Below are positions 9,907 through 18,761 of a stretch of DNA of 39,733 nt, one piece after another; the first letter of the stretch is position 1; each line of letters begins with the position of its first letter. The stretch comes from Candidatus Poribacteria bacterium (lineage in GTDB: Bacteria > Poribacteria > WGA-4E > WGA-3G). Position numbers and translations under genes: made by a program. The DNA lies in contig JAJEJA010000107.1 of the NCBI GenBank assembly GCA_022828145.1, positions 1 through 39,733 of the forward strand, in the 5' to 3' direction. The notes under the pieces are model-generated. The model saw nothing but the letters and a program-made list of their open reading frames with translations, searched no databases and was not told the DNA's origin.

Positions 9907-10716
9907 CTATTCGCTAACAAGAATGCTTTCATCCACATTAGGCATAACAGGATCGTCAATCTCAAGCATTCTGTACCATGATTCAAAATCAAGTTCCGGT
10001 TGTCCCCACTGAAAATCGTAGTCAAATGAATACGGTACTGCATGTCGTTTTTCAAGCAGGTCTTCCGCAACCGAAATCCTTTCACCGTTGATGTGAAGAA
10101 AGACATCAGCAACCGTCCGACTCGCGTAGGTACCGAAATCAGGATCACGAATTTCCATTGTGAGCGGGAATTCATCAACAGCAGATTGTTCAACGAGACT
10201 TCTTAGATAATCCCTTGCTTCCAATCCGCGTTCCTTTGCACGATCACGTTCTTCTTCAGGGTATTTCCTTGACCGTTCGATTTCTGCCGCATCTATTCCC
10301 CGTATGCGTATATTTGTATAGATATAGATGCCATCTTCACGTTTCTGTATGCCGGGCCAAGCATCATAATCCCCCTGCATTGGTCCTGAATTATACGCAT
10401 GAAATAGAATCAACACTCTGTTGATTGTATCAGCATCGTAAACATCGTCAAGGTCTGTGATGCTGCCATAGTATACAGGTTCACCTTCTTCGTAGTCTAT
10501 TTTTGAGAAAACCTTACATGTGAAATAGATCGCAGTTTCATCTTCAGTAAGTGTGCACTGATTACTATTGTAGTAGACATTTTTCCCAAAAACAGTTGCC
10601 TCGTCACAACTGACAAGTGATACCACACTAAGAATCGCGATGATTAATAGTATGTGTTGCCCTAATAGCATGTGTTGAATAAACTGATACCGCTGATGGA
10701 AAACCCTATTCTTCAT
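9907..10716 (-). CDS. SNase-like nuclease lipoprotein
   Basis: A 269-residue secreted protein. A hydrophobic N-terminal segment ends in the lipobox LVSC, predicting a lipid-anchored periplasmic or outer-membrane protein. The thermonuclease (staphylococcal nuclease) core is seen in RIRGIDAAE, where R, D and E have the spacing of R35, D40 and E43 of SNase, and in SRTVADVFLHINGERISVAE, whose R fits R87. A highly charged insert (KYPEEERDRAKERGLEARDY) follows the first motif. The ATG overlaps the aldo/keto reductase stop by 11 bases; an internal ATG at 10671 (MLLGQH) would still leave a complete signal peptide. A scavenging role for extracellular nucleic acid is inference. Confidence 0.82.
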   Translation of the reverse strand: MKNRVFHQRYQFIQHMLLGQHILLIIAILSVVSLVSCDEATVFGKNVYYNSNQCTLTEDETAIYFTCKVFSKIDYEEGEPVYYGSITDLDDVYDADTINRVLILFHAYNSGPMQGDYDAWPGIQKREDGIYIYTNIRIRGIDAAEIERSRKYPEEERDRAKERGLEARDYLRSLVEQSAVDEFPLTMEIRDPDFGTYASRTVADVFLHINGERISVAEDLLEKRHAVPYSFDYDFQWGQPELDFESWYRMLEIDDPVMPNVDESILVSE

Positions 10717-11593
10717 CTATAACTTTCCTTAATGTTTCCCATACCTCATCTGAAATAGGTGATGTCGCAGCATCGAAGTTTTCTTCCACTTCATTGGCAT
10801 TCTTTGATCCTGATAAGTTTGTCGCAATCAAGGGTTGATGCAAGCAGAATTGGATAGCAAGATTCAACAGGTTCAAATCGTTTTTCGCACACCATCGCCA
10901 AAGTTGATATGCTTTTTCACCTTCAGGAGGTCTCGCGTTAACGTCTGGCTCAACACCAGAGAGTAACCCCGCCGCAATCGGACTACCGTTGATCACGCCG
11001 ATGTCTCTTTCATTAGCAAAGGATAGCAACCCGTCATCCGCAGTCTGACTCAGAAGAGTATAATCCAGATAGGTTAGTATAACGTCAACCATACCTGTTT
11101 CAATTGCAATCTTATGGAATTCGTGTTCCCTCACACCCAGACCAATGAATTTTACCAAACCCTCTTCACGCATCCGTTGCAACGTTTCTAACGCGCCATC
11201 CTTCGCTATTACCGGGTCCATATTTGAGGGATCATGCACTAAGCAGACATCAAGGTAGTCTGTTCCTAACAGCCTAAGACTATTTTCAATACTGTGGCGT
11301 GTACCAGAAGCACTATAATCACCACGCCATTTCGGATGTGTCCCCGTTTTTGTAGCAAGATATATCTTTTCCCGCCACCCATCAGCGAGCGCAAGTCCAG
11401 TCCGTCTCTCACTTTCGCCATACAGTGGAGATGTGTCAAGATAGTTTATACCCAACGTAATTGCACGACGCACCGCTTCAACCGCTTCATCGTCAGAAAC
11501 GTCATGACCTCCGATACGCGCACCACCCATCCCAAGACAGGTGACCTCTAATCCAGTTCGTCCCAGTCTACGTCTTAGTAGTGAGGTATTCAT
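10706..11593 (-). CDS. Aldo/keto reductase
   Basis: A 295-residue NADPH-dependent (alpha/beta)8-barrel reductase. The catalytic tetrad is visible: D53 and Y58 in YLDTSPLYGES, K82 in ATKTG and H120 in CLVHDP. The protein is complete at both ends. Its start overlaps the preceding gene's stop as TAATG, and its own stop overlaps the next start by 11 bases, so translation in this operon is likely coupled. Pairing with a sugar-type TIM-barrel isomerase suggests carbohydrate or polyol metabolism, but the substrate is unknown. Confidence 0.95.
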   Translation of the reverse strand: MNTSLLRRRLGRTGLEVTCLGMGGARIGGHDVSDDEAVEAVRRAITLGINYLDTSPLYGESERRTGLALADGWREKIYLATKTGTHPKWRGDYSASGTRHSIENSLRLLGTDYLDVCLVHDPSNMDPVIAKDGALETLQRMREEGLVKFIGLGVREHEFHKIAIETGMVDVILTYLDYTLLSQTADDGLLSFANERDIGVINGSPIAAGLLSGVEPDVNARPPEGEKAYQLWRWCAKNDLNLLNLAIQFCLHQPLIATNLSGSKNANEVEENFDAATSPISDEVWETLRKVIDEE

Positions 11594-12354
11594 TAAATAA
11601 CACCGATATCTTTCAAATGCTGCAACGAATCCGCAACGCGCCCCTGAACACCTGCCTCATCAAGGTTCTCACCTTCAATACCCTCTAATTCCATCGTGAA
11701 GGGACCGTAGAACCCAGCAGCATTCAACGTTTGAAAAACTGCCTTGTAATCAACTACACCTTCACCCAACGTTGGAAAATGCCAAGTCCGATATCCACCA
11801 TTTGTATCCTTCAGATGAACAGCACCCACATAGTCAATAATCTTCTCTACTTCTGTAACCGCATTGACATCATGATTATAATAGTAGACATTTCCCGTAT
11901 CAAAATTGATGCGGATGTTGGGATGATTAACACCTTTCATCGTTTCAAGCGCAACATCCCCATTGTGTGCCATATCCGGATGCGTTTCTAAACAGATTCT
12001 AACATCTAAAGGTTCAGCATTTTCACCGATAGCGCGGAGACGTTCATATACTACACTCTTGTCAGTCTCTCCTGAGTGGACGCTAACAAAAATAACCTTC
12101 ACACCCATCTCGTTCGCAATGTTCAGTGTCCTTTGAAAGTCCGTAACAACTGTCTCAGACTGCACATCACATCTACCGAGCAAACTGGTTGCAGTCAGTC
12201 CATGTGCCTTTAAATCCGACTGCAATTTATCAACTGCCTCATCAGCAGGCACACCAATTTCAACATTCGTCAAACCGATTTCTGCTAAATGTGTATAAGC
12301 ATTTGCACCAAATTGTCTATAACTACCTAAGTTACATGCAATGATGTTTTTCAT
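11593..12354 (-). CDS. Sugar phosphate isomerase/epimerase (AP-endonuclease 2 barrel)
   Basis: A 253-residue TIM barrel of the xylose-isomerase-like/IolE superfamily. Likely metal ligands are E123 (CLETHPD), D152 (NFDTGN), H180 (GAVHLKDT) and a glutamate at 222 or 224 (MELEG). No signal peptide. It lies 25 bases after the BatA-like gene and overlaps the aldo/keto reductase by one base, placing it in the middle of the six-gene operon. It is one of three enzymes of this superfamily in the window, all divergent from each other. Substrate unknown. Confidence 0.9.
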   Translation of the reverse strand: MKNIIACNLGSYRQFGANAYTHLAEIGLTNVEIGVPADEAVDKLQSDLKAHGLTATSLLGRCDVQSETVVTDFQRTLNIANEMGVKVIFVSVHSGETDKSVVYERLRAIGENAEPLDVRICLETHPDMAHNGDVALETMKGVNHPNIRINFDTGNVYYYNHDVNAVTEVEKIIDYVGAVHLKDTNGGYRTWHFPTLGEGVVDYKAVFQTLNAAGFYGPFTMELEGIEGENLDEAGVQGRVADSLQHLKDIGVI

Positions 12355-12379
12355 TCTTTCTCCTTATTTTGGAATTATG

Positions 12380-13390
12380 CTACGGGATTTTCCGCAGCAC
12401 CGTATTACACAAGAAAACTTCAAGTCCAAACAGAAGCACAGCCGGTATTAAAAAATACGCTGCCATCTCTTTTTCTTCTGTATAATCAACAACCTTAAAT
12501 TCAGTCTTTTCAAGCTGATCAATCTCAGTATAAACATGTCTTAGTGATTGTACATCTGTCGCTCGAAAATATCTGCCACCCGTAATATTGGCAATCCGCT
12601 TAAGTGTTCCTTCATCAAGATAGGTCCTTACTTCCCGATACCGTTTTCCAAAAGTCGTATCTTCATAAGGGATAAGTGCACCCCCCTCTTTACCCATGCC
12701 GATAGTATAAACCTTAATGTCAAGCGACTGTGCTAATGACGCAGCTGTTCCAGGGGCAATCGATCCGGCGTTGTTCTCACCATCTGTCAACAAGATAACG
12801 ATCCTGCCAGTTGATACTTTTTTTGGCGTTTCCGACACTTGCAACCGATTCGTAGTCGTCGCAATCGCATCACCGATAGCTGTGCCATCTTTCAATTGAC
12901 CCCCTAATGCAACCTCTACACCCTCAAGTATTTCTATTAGCACTGTATAGTCCAGTGTGAGTGGACATAACGTATAACTTTCACCAGAAAATACGACCAA
13001 ACCAACGCGATCACTCTCACGATGTTTTAGAAAATCACGAATAACCGACTTCGCAGTTTCAAGACGGTTCGCATCCTTCACATCCTCTGCACGCATACTC
13101 TCTGAAATATCAAGTGCCAAAATAATATCTATACCTTCCGCAAAACGACGTTCCTGACTTTGTGACAGTTGTGGTCTCGCAAGCGCAATAATAAGAAGCG
13201 ATATGACAATGAATCTTAGTATCTTGAGCGATGGAAGTAGTCTAACAGATAGTGATCTCGGTATTTCCCCAACATGCTGCACCTCACCGATACGGATAGC
13301 AGGCGCGTATGAACGTTGCCACCGAAGAAAAACCACCAATAAAGGTAATATAACGAACAGAACTAAAAAAATTGGTGATTCAAGATGCAT
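12380..13390 (-). CDS. BatA-like VWA-domain membrane protein
   Basis: A 336-residue membrane protein. Two N-terminal membrane segments (about 5-25 and 55-72) precede a von Willebrand A domain with an intact metal site: D94-x-S96-x-S98 (LDISESM), T170 (KDGTAIGD) and D203 (LLTDGENN). One C-terminal membrane segment follows (AAYFLIPAVLLFGLEVFL). This matches BatA proteins, which normally sit beside MoxR ATPases and BatB; none is here. The ATG at 13390 (MHLESPIFLV) is chosen over an upstream in-frame start at 13489 because the latter overlaps the previous gene by over 100 bases. The chosen start overlaps the previous stop by 11 bases. Confidence 0.92.
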   Translation of the reverse strand: MHLESPIFLVLFVILPLLVVFLRWQRSYAPAIRIGEVQHVGEIPRSLSVRLLPSLKILRFIVISLLIIALARPQLSQSQERRFAEGIDIILALDISESMRAEDVKDANRLETAKSVIRDFLKHRESDRVGLVVFSGESYTLCPLTLDYTVLIEILEGVEVALGGQLKDGTAIGDAIATTTNRLQVSETPKKVSTGRIVILLTDGENNAGSIAPGTAASLAQSLDIKVYTIGMGKEGGALIPYEDTTFGKRYREVRTYLDEGTLKRIANITGGRYFRATDVQSLRHVYTEIDQLEKTEFKVVDYTEEKEMAAYFLIPAVLLFGLEVFLCNTVLRKIP

Positions 13391-14531
13391 TATTACGAAC
13401 TCTTTCAGACCAATGGAAATTCTTATTAAGACCCTGTGTTGACAATGCCTTAATGATTGATAGTATGCATAGTCCGACACCGACGACATTGAAAAGAAGG
13501 AACGTCACCCAGTCAACATGCGGTATCTCAGTCGCCATAAAGTACGGGACAAACCCAAAAATCACAGCAAGCGGTTTCATTCTACCAGCAAGAAGTGTGC
13601 TACCGAGTGTATAAAAAATCGCAGTCTTACCACATATAGCAAGCGGAACCAAAAGGCAGAGACACAATATCAATAACGGAAAACCTACTATAGATAGGAT
13701 GATCACCCAGATAGCAACGGGGATAACGATAAACATAAGCAGACTAAACAGAATACTACCGATCGGTCTCTCTACCAACATTGTACTTACTGCATTGATA
13801 GGTTTGCGAAAAGTCAGTGCCATCAATAGATACGTCAATAGCAGAAGTCCAAATTTTAGCGTTGTAAATCTAAAATTGCGATGTTTCCTAATATCCCAGA
13901 CAGTATGCGGATTCATCAGTAGATGCGCCGATGCAGGAAGAATCCGCCACCCGTTGCTTACGATATGATTCTCAGTCGGTTCATAATCTCCCGTTATTGT
14001 GCCACCGACAACCTGTACCATCCCTTCTACCTGTGCGTCTTTGGAAAGTACAATATCTCCACCGATAACCAATACATTTCCAGTTACTGTCCCATGTATA
14101 GTAGCATCACCCGAAATCATAATCACCGTTTGAACGACTTCATCAGGTTCTAAATAATAGTCATTCACAAGTTTGAAAATTCGCGTGGTACCTTCCCACT
14201 TATATGGGATAGTATCTATTTCATTATCAGGCTCTTCATCTTCCCCATCTTCCTCTGTGATAGGTGTTGTCTCCTCATTGTCATTATCATCAGGGATTTC
14301 TTCAGCAGTAACGGGTGCAGCATTTTCGTCCTCAACCTCCAAATCCGACTCATCTTCTGTGGAAGTTTGTGTATCTGAAGTCTCCTGTTCAGAAACGTGT
14401 TCTTCGTTTTCAACAATCTGTTCTTCAGATGGTGTTTCAGTAGATTCAGCCTCTGTATCCGGTGTCTGACCAGATACAATCTGCCCTCCAAACACAATAA
14501 TAATTAAAAAAATAAGTGCTATCTGTTTCAT
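13380..14531 (-). CDS. Exported bactofilin-like polymer-forming membrane protein
   Basis: About 383 residues. A signal peptide (MKQIALIFLIIIVFGGQIVS) is followed by roughly 85 residues of very acidic, Glu/Asp/Thr/Ser-rich low complexity. Then come short beta-helix-type repeats (MISGDATIHGTVTGNVLVIGGDIVL) like those of bactofilins, and four hydrophobic segments in the C-terminal third. The ATG at 14531 is preferred; a TTG at 14549 would add six residues. It is the first gene downstream of a perfect-consensus promoter and overlaps the BatA-like gene. It may form a surface or envelope-stabilising structure; this is inference from the repeat type. Confidence 0.78.
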   Translation of the reverse strand: MKQIALIFLIIIVFGGQIVSGQTPDTEAESTETPSEEQIVENEEHVSEQETSDTQTSTEDESDLEVEDENAAPVTAEEIPDDNDNEETTPITEEDGEDEEPDNEIDTIPYKWEGTTRIFKLVNDYYLEPDEVVQTVIMISGDATIHGTVTGNVLVIGGDIVLSKDAQVEGMVQVVGGTITGDYEPTENHIVSNGWRILPASAHLLMNPHTVWDIRKHRNFRFTTLKFGLLLLTYLLMALTFRKPINAVSTMLVERPIGSILFSLLMFIVIPVAIWVIILSIVGFPLLILCLCLLVPLAICGKTAIFYTLGSTLLAGRMKPLAVIFGFVPYFMATEIPHVDWVTFLLFNVVGVGLCILSIIKALSTQGLNKNFHWSERVRNNAS

Positions 14532-14594
14532 TTTGATATCGTTTGCCAAATAAAATAAGGTATTTAATATAGGTCTTGAACAATAACCTTATCT

Positions 14595-14623
14595 ATTATA
14601 GGTAGAAAAACTGTAGATGTCAA
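14595..14623 (-). promoter_or_regulatory. Perfect sigma-70-type promoter of minus-strand operon
   Basis: Read on the minus strand, TTGACA (14623-14618), 17 bases, TATAAT (14600-14595): a full match to both hexamers at optimal spacing. Transcription would start near 14588, about 57 bases before the ATG at 14531. Confidence 0.85.
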
Positions 14624-14710
14624 CTTTTTTCATACTTGCAGACCTGTGGACTGAAAAAATTGATAATTGAATACCTCTGATTATGCAATCGTTATGTCAA
14701 CAAAGAAACC

Positions 14711-14739
14711 TTGACATTTCAGCGAAGTTCACATATACT
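14711..14739 (+). promoter_or_regulatory. Sigma-70-type promoter of LolA/ABC operon
   Basis: TTGACA (14711-14716), 17 bases, TATACT (14734-14739), an 11 of 12 match. It lies back to back with the minus-strand promoter, the two -35 boxes being about 88 bases apart, and precedes the ATG at 14812 by 72 bases. Confidence 0.82.
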
Positions 14740-14811
14740 ATATAGACTGTTTCAATATCTATCCATACTATCCTTCATTTTCTCATCAACAACATCGTAG
14801 GATATTAAAAC

Positions 14812-15564
14812 ATGAAAACATCATTCTTATATATACTCATAATCACCTTCTGTCTCCTGACATTAAATGCCACATCGCAATCTAAAGTTGAAGACATCAT
14901 CAAACATATTGATCAGTTGTATCGTAGCAAGACAAGTCAAGCAGAAATGGAGATGCATATTGTCACACCGCATTATGAGAGAACACTGAAAATGCAAGTA
15001 TGGACGAAAGGAATGGACAAAACTTTCATCAGAATTACGGCACCAAAGAAGGAACAGGGGGTGGCAACATTACGCATCAAAAACGAGATGTGGAACTATC
15101 TGCCGAAAGTAAATAAGACCATGAAGATATCTCCATCAATGATGATGGGGTCTTGGATGGGATCCGACTTCACAAATGACGATCTGGTCAGAGAATCATC
15201 TCTGATTGATGATTATACCTACCAAATCGTTACACCAGAAAATGCAACTGATGATCTGCTATACGTTGAACTCATACCGAAAGAGGATTCCGCCATTGTC
15301 TGGGGTAAAATCATTACCGCTGTTCGCACCAACGATTATATTCCGATGTGGCAACATTTCTATGATGAAAAAGGGAAACTAATGCGTATACTGAATTTCA
15401 AAGAGGTTAAGAAATTCGGGGAAAAAACCGTACCATCTGTAATGGAAATGATTCCACAAAACAGAGATGGACACAAAACAGTCGTCCGATGGGTAAGTGC
15501 TAAGTTTGACACAAAAATTGATGATAGAATCTTTACACGGCGAAATCTACAAAAGCGATATTGA
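14812..15564 (+). CDS. Outer membrane lipoprotein-sorting (LolA-like) protein
   Basis: A 250-residue exported protein with a signal peptide (MKTSFLYILIITFCLLTLNA, cleaved around ATSQ). The mature part reads as the half-barrel LolA/LppX/RseB-type fold: QAEMEMHIVTPHYERTLKMQ strands, then MWNYLPKVNKTMKISPSMMM, a stretch characteristic of proteins annotated as outer membrane lipoprotein-sorting protein, and SWMGSDFTNDDLV. Such a fold would carry a lipid or lipoprotein across the periplasm. It is the first gene of an operon with two FtsX permeases, an ATPase and a beta-barrel protein, which supports a transport role. The cargo is not known. Confidence 0.88.
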   Translation: MKTSFLYILIITFCLLTLNATSQSKVEDIIKHIDQLYRSKTSQAEMEMHIVTPHYERTLKMQVWTKGMDKTFIRITAPKKEQGVATLRIKNEMWNYLPKVNKTMKISPSMMMGSWMGSDFTNDDLVRESSLIDDYTYQIVTPENATDDLLYVELIPKEDSAIVWGKIITAVRTNDYIPMWQHFYDEKGKLMRILNFKEVKKFGEKTVPSVMEMIPQNRDGHKTVVRWVSAKFDTKIDDRIFTRRNLQKRY

Positions 15565-15587
15565 TGACAGGATAAGATACCTCTACC

Positions 15588-16802
15588 ATGATGCTCAAAA
15601 TTGCGTTTCGTAACATCTTTCGTCAAAAAAGACGTACAATCCTCACTGCACTTGCAATGATTGTCGGATTCACGCTCTCATCAATCGTGATCGGTCTATC
15701 TGATGGCGCGTATTCTAATGTGATTGAGATGTTCACTGGTAACCGTATCGGACATATACAGGTGCATCGTGCGGGATATCATGACAAACCGTCTATCTAT
15801 AAAACAATTAGCAACTATGAATCCATTGGCAAAATGATCCAAAACGAAGATGGTGTGGAAGCCTGGACACCACGGATTTATACAGGAGGCTTAGGGTCAG
15901 TTGACGAAAGAAGCACCGCTGTTCGGATCATCGGGATAGATGTTGCACGAGAAAACATCGCAACGAATTTCAACAAAAAAGTGATTGAAGGAAACACACT
16001 ATCAGAAACAGCTTTACACGAAGTCGTTATCGGGGAAAAGTTGGCAAAGACACTTGCTGCGACTCTCGGTAGTAAAATCGTTCTATTTTCACAAGCTGCC
16101 GACGGTTCAATTGCGAATGACGAATATACAATTGTTGGCATTGCAGACAGTGGCGATGATATTACAAACCGGGTGGCATGTTATCTTCACATTGACGATG
16201 TTCAGGAACTATTCGTGCTTGAAGGACGCGTTCACGAAATTGTCGTAATTGTATCCAATATCAATAAAGTTGAAAGAATCTCCAATGCGATTACAGAAAG
16301 ACTTCACGATACTTCGCTTGAGGTTTTACCTTGGTACCAGGTCGTCAAATCCTTCTATGATGCAATGCAAAAAGACAAGCAAGGAGACGCTGTTGCACGT
16401 TTCATTATAGTGTTCATTGTGGCTATCGGTGTGCTGAACACTGTGCTGATGTCCGTTATGGAACGCACACGTGAATATGGTGTATTAAAAGCGGTTGGCA
16501 CAAAACCGATACAGGTTTTCTGGTTAGTTATCTACGAAGTCGTGATTATCACTATGGGTAGCATCGTTATCGGTGCCATGTTGGGTGTTTTCTTCAATTA
16601 CCTCCTATCCGTATACGGTGTGTCTTATGCTGAGGGATTTACATTGGCGGGTGTCGAATTCGGAAAAATGTATGCCGAAGTCAATGTTGCATGTCTCCTG
16701 GTTCCTGCCACAACAGTATTTGTTTCTGCAGTGGTCGTGAGTCTTTTTCCAGCAATAAAAGCTGCTCGCATTATGCCGGCAAGAGCAATGCGGATACATT
16801 AG
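15588..16802 (+). CDS. FtsX-type ABC transporter permease 1 (LolC/MacB-like)
   Basis: A 404-residue inner-membrane permease. One N-terminal membrane helix (ILTALAMIVGFTLSSIVIGL) is followed by a periplasmic MacB_PCD domain of about 220 residues and three C-terminal helices (FIIVFIVAIGVLNTVLMSVM; VVIITMGSIVIGAMLGVFF; LVPATTVFVSAVVVSLFPAI). TREYGVLKAVG is the FtsX-family cytoplasmic coupling motif, and the end (FPAIKAARIMPARAMR) is also typical. It starts 23 bases after the LolA-like gene and ends 4 bases before the second permease, so the two probably form a heterodimer. Confidence 0.94.
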   Translation: MMLKIAFRNIFRQKRRTILTALAMIVGFTLSSIVIGLSDGAYSNVIEMFTGNRIGHIQVHRAGYHDKPSIYKTISNYESIGKMIQNEDGVEAWTPRIYTGGLGSVDERSTAVRIIGIDVARENIATNFNKKVIEGNTLSETALHEVVIGEKLAKTLAATLGSKIVLFSQAADGSIANDEYTIVGIADSGDDITNRVACYLHIDDVQELFVLEGRVHEIVVIVSNINKVERISNAITERLHDTSLEVLPWYQVVKSFYDAMQKDKQGDAVARFIIVFIVAIGVLNTVLMSVMERTREYGVLKAVGTKPIQVFWLVIYEVVIITMGSIVIGAMLGVFFNYLLSVYGVSYAEGFTLAGVEFGKMYAEVNVACLLVPATTVFVSAVVVSLFPAIKAARIMPARAMRIH

Positions 16803-16806
16803 AAAT

Positions 16807-18036
16807 ATGCTTCTAATTCTAATTAAACTCGCTTGGCGAAACATCTTACGAAACAAACGCCGGACGCTGATCGCCTCAACGGCTATCAGTATCGGTCTCG
16901 CTGCCCTCATTTTCCTTGACGCGTTGATGATCGGCATGTTCGAGAATATGATCAAAACAGCAACCAATTCCTTCATCGGGGATGCACAGATTCATCGCCA
17001 AGGTTACAGAGACACGCTGGAAGTCTCAATGACCATAGAGCAACCTGATAAAGTTACTGCTAACCTTGCTAAGGAAGCAAACGTTCAGCATTTCACACGT
17101 AGAACCTTTGTAATGGGTATGATTGCCTCGGCTGCGAACAAGAGTGCTATTAGTCTTGTTGGTATACAGCCGCATACCGAAAAACACCTATCTCAGATTG
17201 ATGATGCAATTACAGAAGGTGTGTTCTTTGAAGGGACAAATACACAGGATATTGTTATCGGTAGCAAACTTGCTGAAAATCTTGAGGTGACACTTGGAGA
17301 CAAAGTGGTTGTAACTGTCGTTCAAGCTAATACAGGGGAGTACTTCACAGAGGGATTCCGGGTCTCAGGTATCTACTATTTCGCTGACGCTGCAATGAAC
17401 AGTGGCATGGCATTTATTCGGATCAGGAAAGCACAACAGATGCTCGCTATCGGCAATAGAATTCATCAGATCGCAATTAAGTTCACTTCTACCTCCTATG
17501 CACAAAACAGAGAGTTGCCCTTTTGGATGAACTATTCGCAATATGGAAACGAAGCACTGAGCTGGACAGATATTCTCCCGCAGTTACCAAAAGTCTTTGA
17601 GATTTCAAAATACAGCAAGTATATCATGGGGGCTATTCTATTTGGTGTGGTAGCATTTGGTATCATCAACACACTGTTTATGTCGTTATATGACCGGATG
17701 TTTGAGTTCGGTGTGTTACGTGCTGTTGGAACACGTTCTTTTGGGATGGCGCGTATTATGTTATTTGAAGCAGCTGTATTAGCAATTATTAGTATCATTT
17801 TCGGTGGTGTCCTCGGCTATGCTTTAGTGGTGATCTTTGCACATTTTGGATTAGATTTCACAGGCAATGAAATGATGGGTGTTACATTACAAGAATTTAT
17901 TTATCCTGTAATAAAAATTGAGCAGTTTATCACATATCCGGTCTCAGTCTTTATTTTTACAATCATCGCGGGATTGTATCCCGCCTGGCATTTAGCCAGG
18001 ATGAAACCTGTTGACGCAATGCGGAGAAGTTTTTAG
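16807..18036 (+). CDS. FtsX-type ABC transporter permease 2 (LolE/MacB-like)
   Basis: A 409-residue paralogue of the preceding gene with the same order: KLAWRNILRNKRRTLIAS at the cytoplasmic N-terminus, one helix, a periplasmic domain and three C-terminal helices. FEFGVLRAVGTR is the coupling motif, and YPAWHLARMKPVDAMR the typical C-terminus. It starts 4 bases after permease 1 and ends 9 bases before the ATPase. Two non-identical permeases plus a LolD-type ATPase match the LolCDE arrangement, though MacB-like export complexes share the fold. Confidence 0.94.
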   Translation: MLLILIKLAWRNILRNKRRTLIASTAISIGLAALIFLDALMIGMFENMIKTATNSFIGDAQIHRQGYRDTLEVSMTIEQPDKVTANLAKEANVQHFTRRTFVMGMIASAANKSAISLVGIQPHTEKHLSQIDDAITEGVFFEGTNTQDIVIGSKLAENLEVTLGDKVVVTVVQANTGEYFTEGFRVSGIYYFADAAMNSGMAFIRIRKAQQMLAIGNRIHQIAIKFTSTSYAQNRELPFWMNYSQYGNEALSWTDILPQLPKVFEISKYSKYIMGAILFGVVAFGIINTLFMSLYDRMFEFGVLRAVGTRSFGMARIMLFEAAVLAIISIIFGGVLGYALVVIFAHFGLDFTGNEMMGVTLQEFIYPVIKIEQFITYPVSVFIFTIIAGLYPAWHLARMKPVDAMRRSF

Positions 18037-18045
18037 GAAAAGACC

Positions 18046-18750
18046 ATGAATCAGACAGAAAAAATAGACGTTATTACCGCTGAAGGTGTGACCAAAGTCT
18101 ATGATGCTGACGGTATACCTGTGAATGCTCTAAACGGTGTTGACCTGACAATACAAGCAGGAGAATTTACAGCAATTGTCGGACCATCTGGATCAGGCAA
18201 AACAACCTTTCTCAATATCATTTCTGGATTAGATGCACCCACGGAGGGTAAAGTATCGCTTGCAGGGAAGGTCATCTCAGAGATGTCAGGAAACGAACTT
18301 TCTGACTATAGACGCGATAACATCGGCTTCATATTTCAGGCATATAACTTGATTCCTGTTCTGACAGTAGAAGAAAACGTTGAGTATATCATGCTGTTGG
18401 CAGGTGTGCCGAAAGCTGAACGACACAAACGTGTTATAGACATACTAAAAGTGGTCGGTTTAGAGGGAGTAGAGGATAGACTTCCAACGCAATTATCAGG
18501 GGGACAACAACAACGTGTCGCTATCGCTCGCGCGATGGTCTCTGAACCTACCATCATACTGGCAGATGAACCGACAGCAAACTTGGATTCTAAAACGGGT
18601 GCTGACCTTCTTGAAATGATGCGTAAACTAAACACCGAGACAGGGATGACATATCTATTCTCAACGCACGATCCATTGGTGATGGAAAGAGCTAAACGAC
18701 TGATAACACTTCGTGACGGTCTCGTGGAAAGTGATGAGGCAAGGGAATAA
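18046..18750 (+). CDS. ABC transporter ATP-binding protein (LolD/MacB type)
   Basis: A 234-residue ATPase that powers the two FtsX permeases. Walker A is GPSGSGKTT (46-54), the Q-loop glutamine Q98 (FIFQAYNLIP), the signature LSGGQQQR (150-157), Walker B IILADEP with catalytic E175, and the switch histidine H208 (FSTHDP). The FQAYNLIPVLTVEENV stretch is typical of the LolD/FtsE/MacB-N class. All catalytic residues are intact. It lies 9 bases after permease 2 and 11 bases before the beta-barrel gene. Confidence 0.97.
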   Translation: MNQTEKIDVITAEGVTKVYDADGIPVNALNGVDLTIQAGEFTAIVGPSGSGKTTFLNIISGLDAPTEGKVSLAGKVISEMSGNELSDYRRDNIGFIFQAYNLIPVLTVEENVEYIMLLAGVPKAERHKRVIDILKVVGLEGVEDRLPTQLSGGQQQRVAIARAMVSEPTIILADEPTANLDSKTGADLLEMMRKLNTETGMTYLFSTHDPLVMERAKRLITLRDGLVESDEARE

Positions 18751-18761
18751 TATACTGCTAT

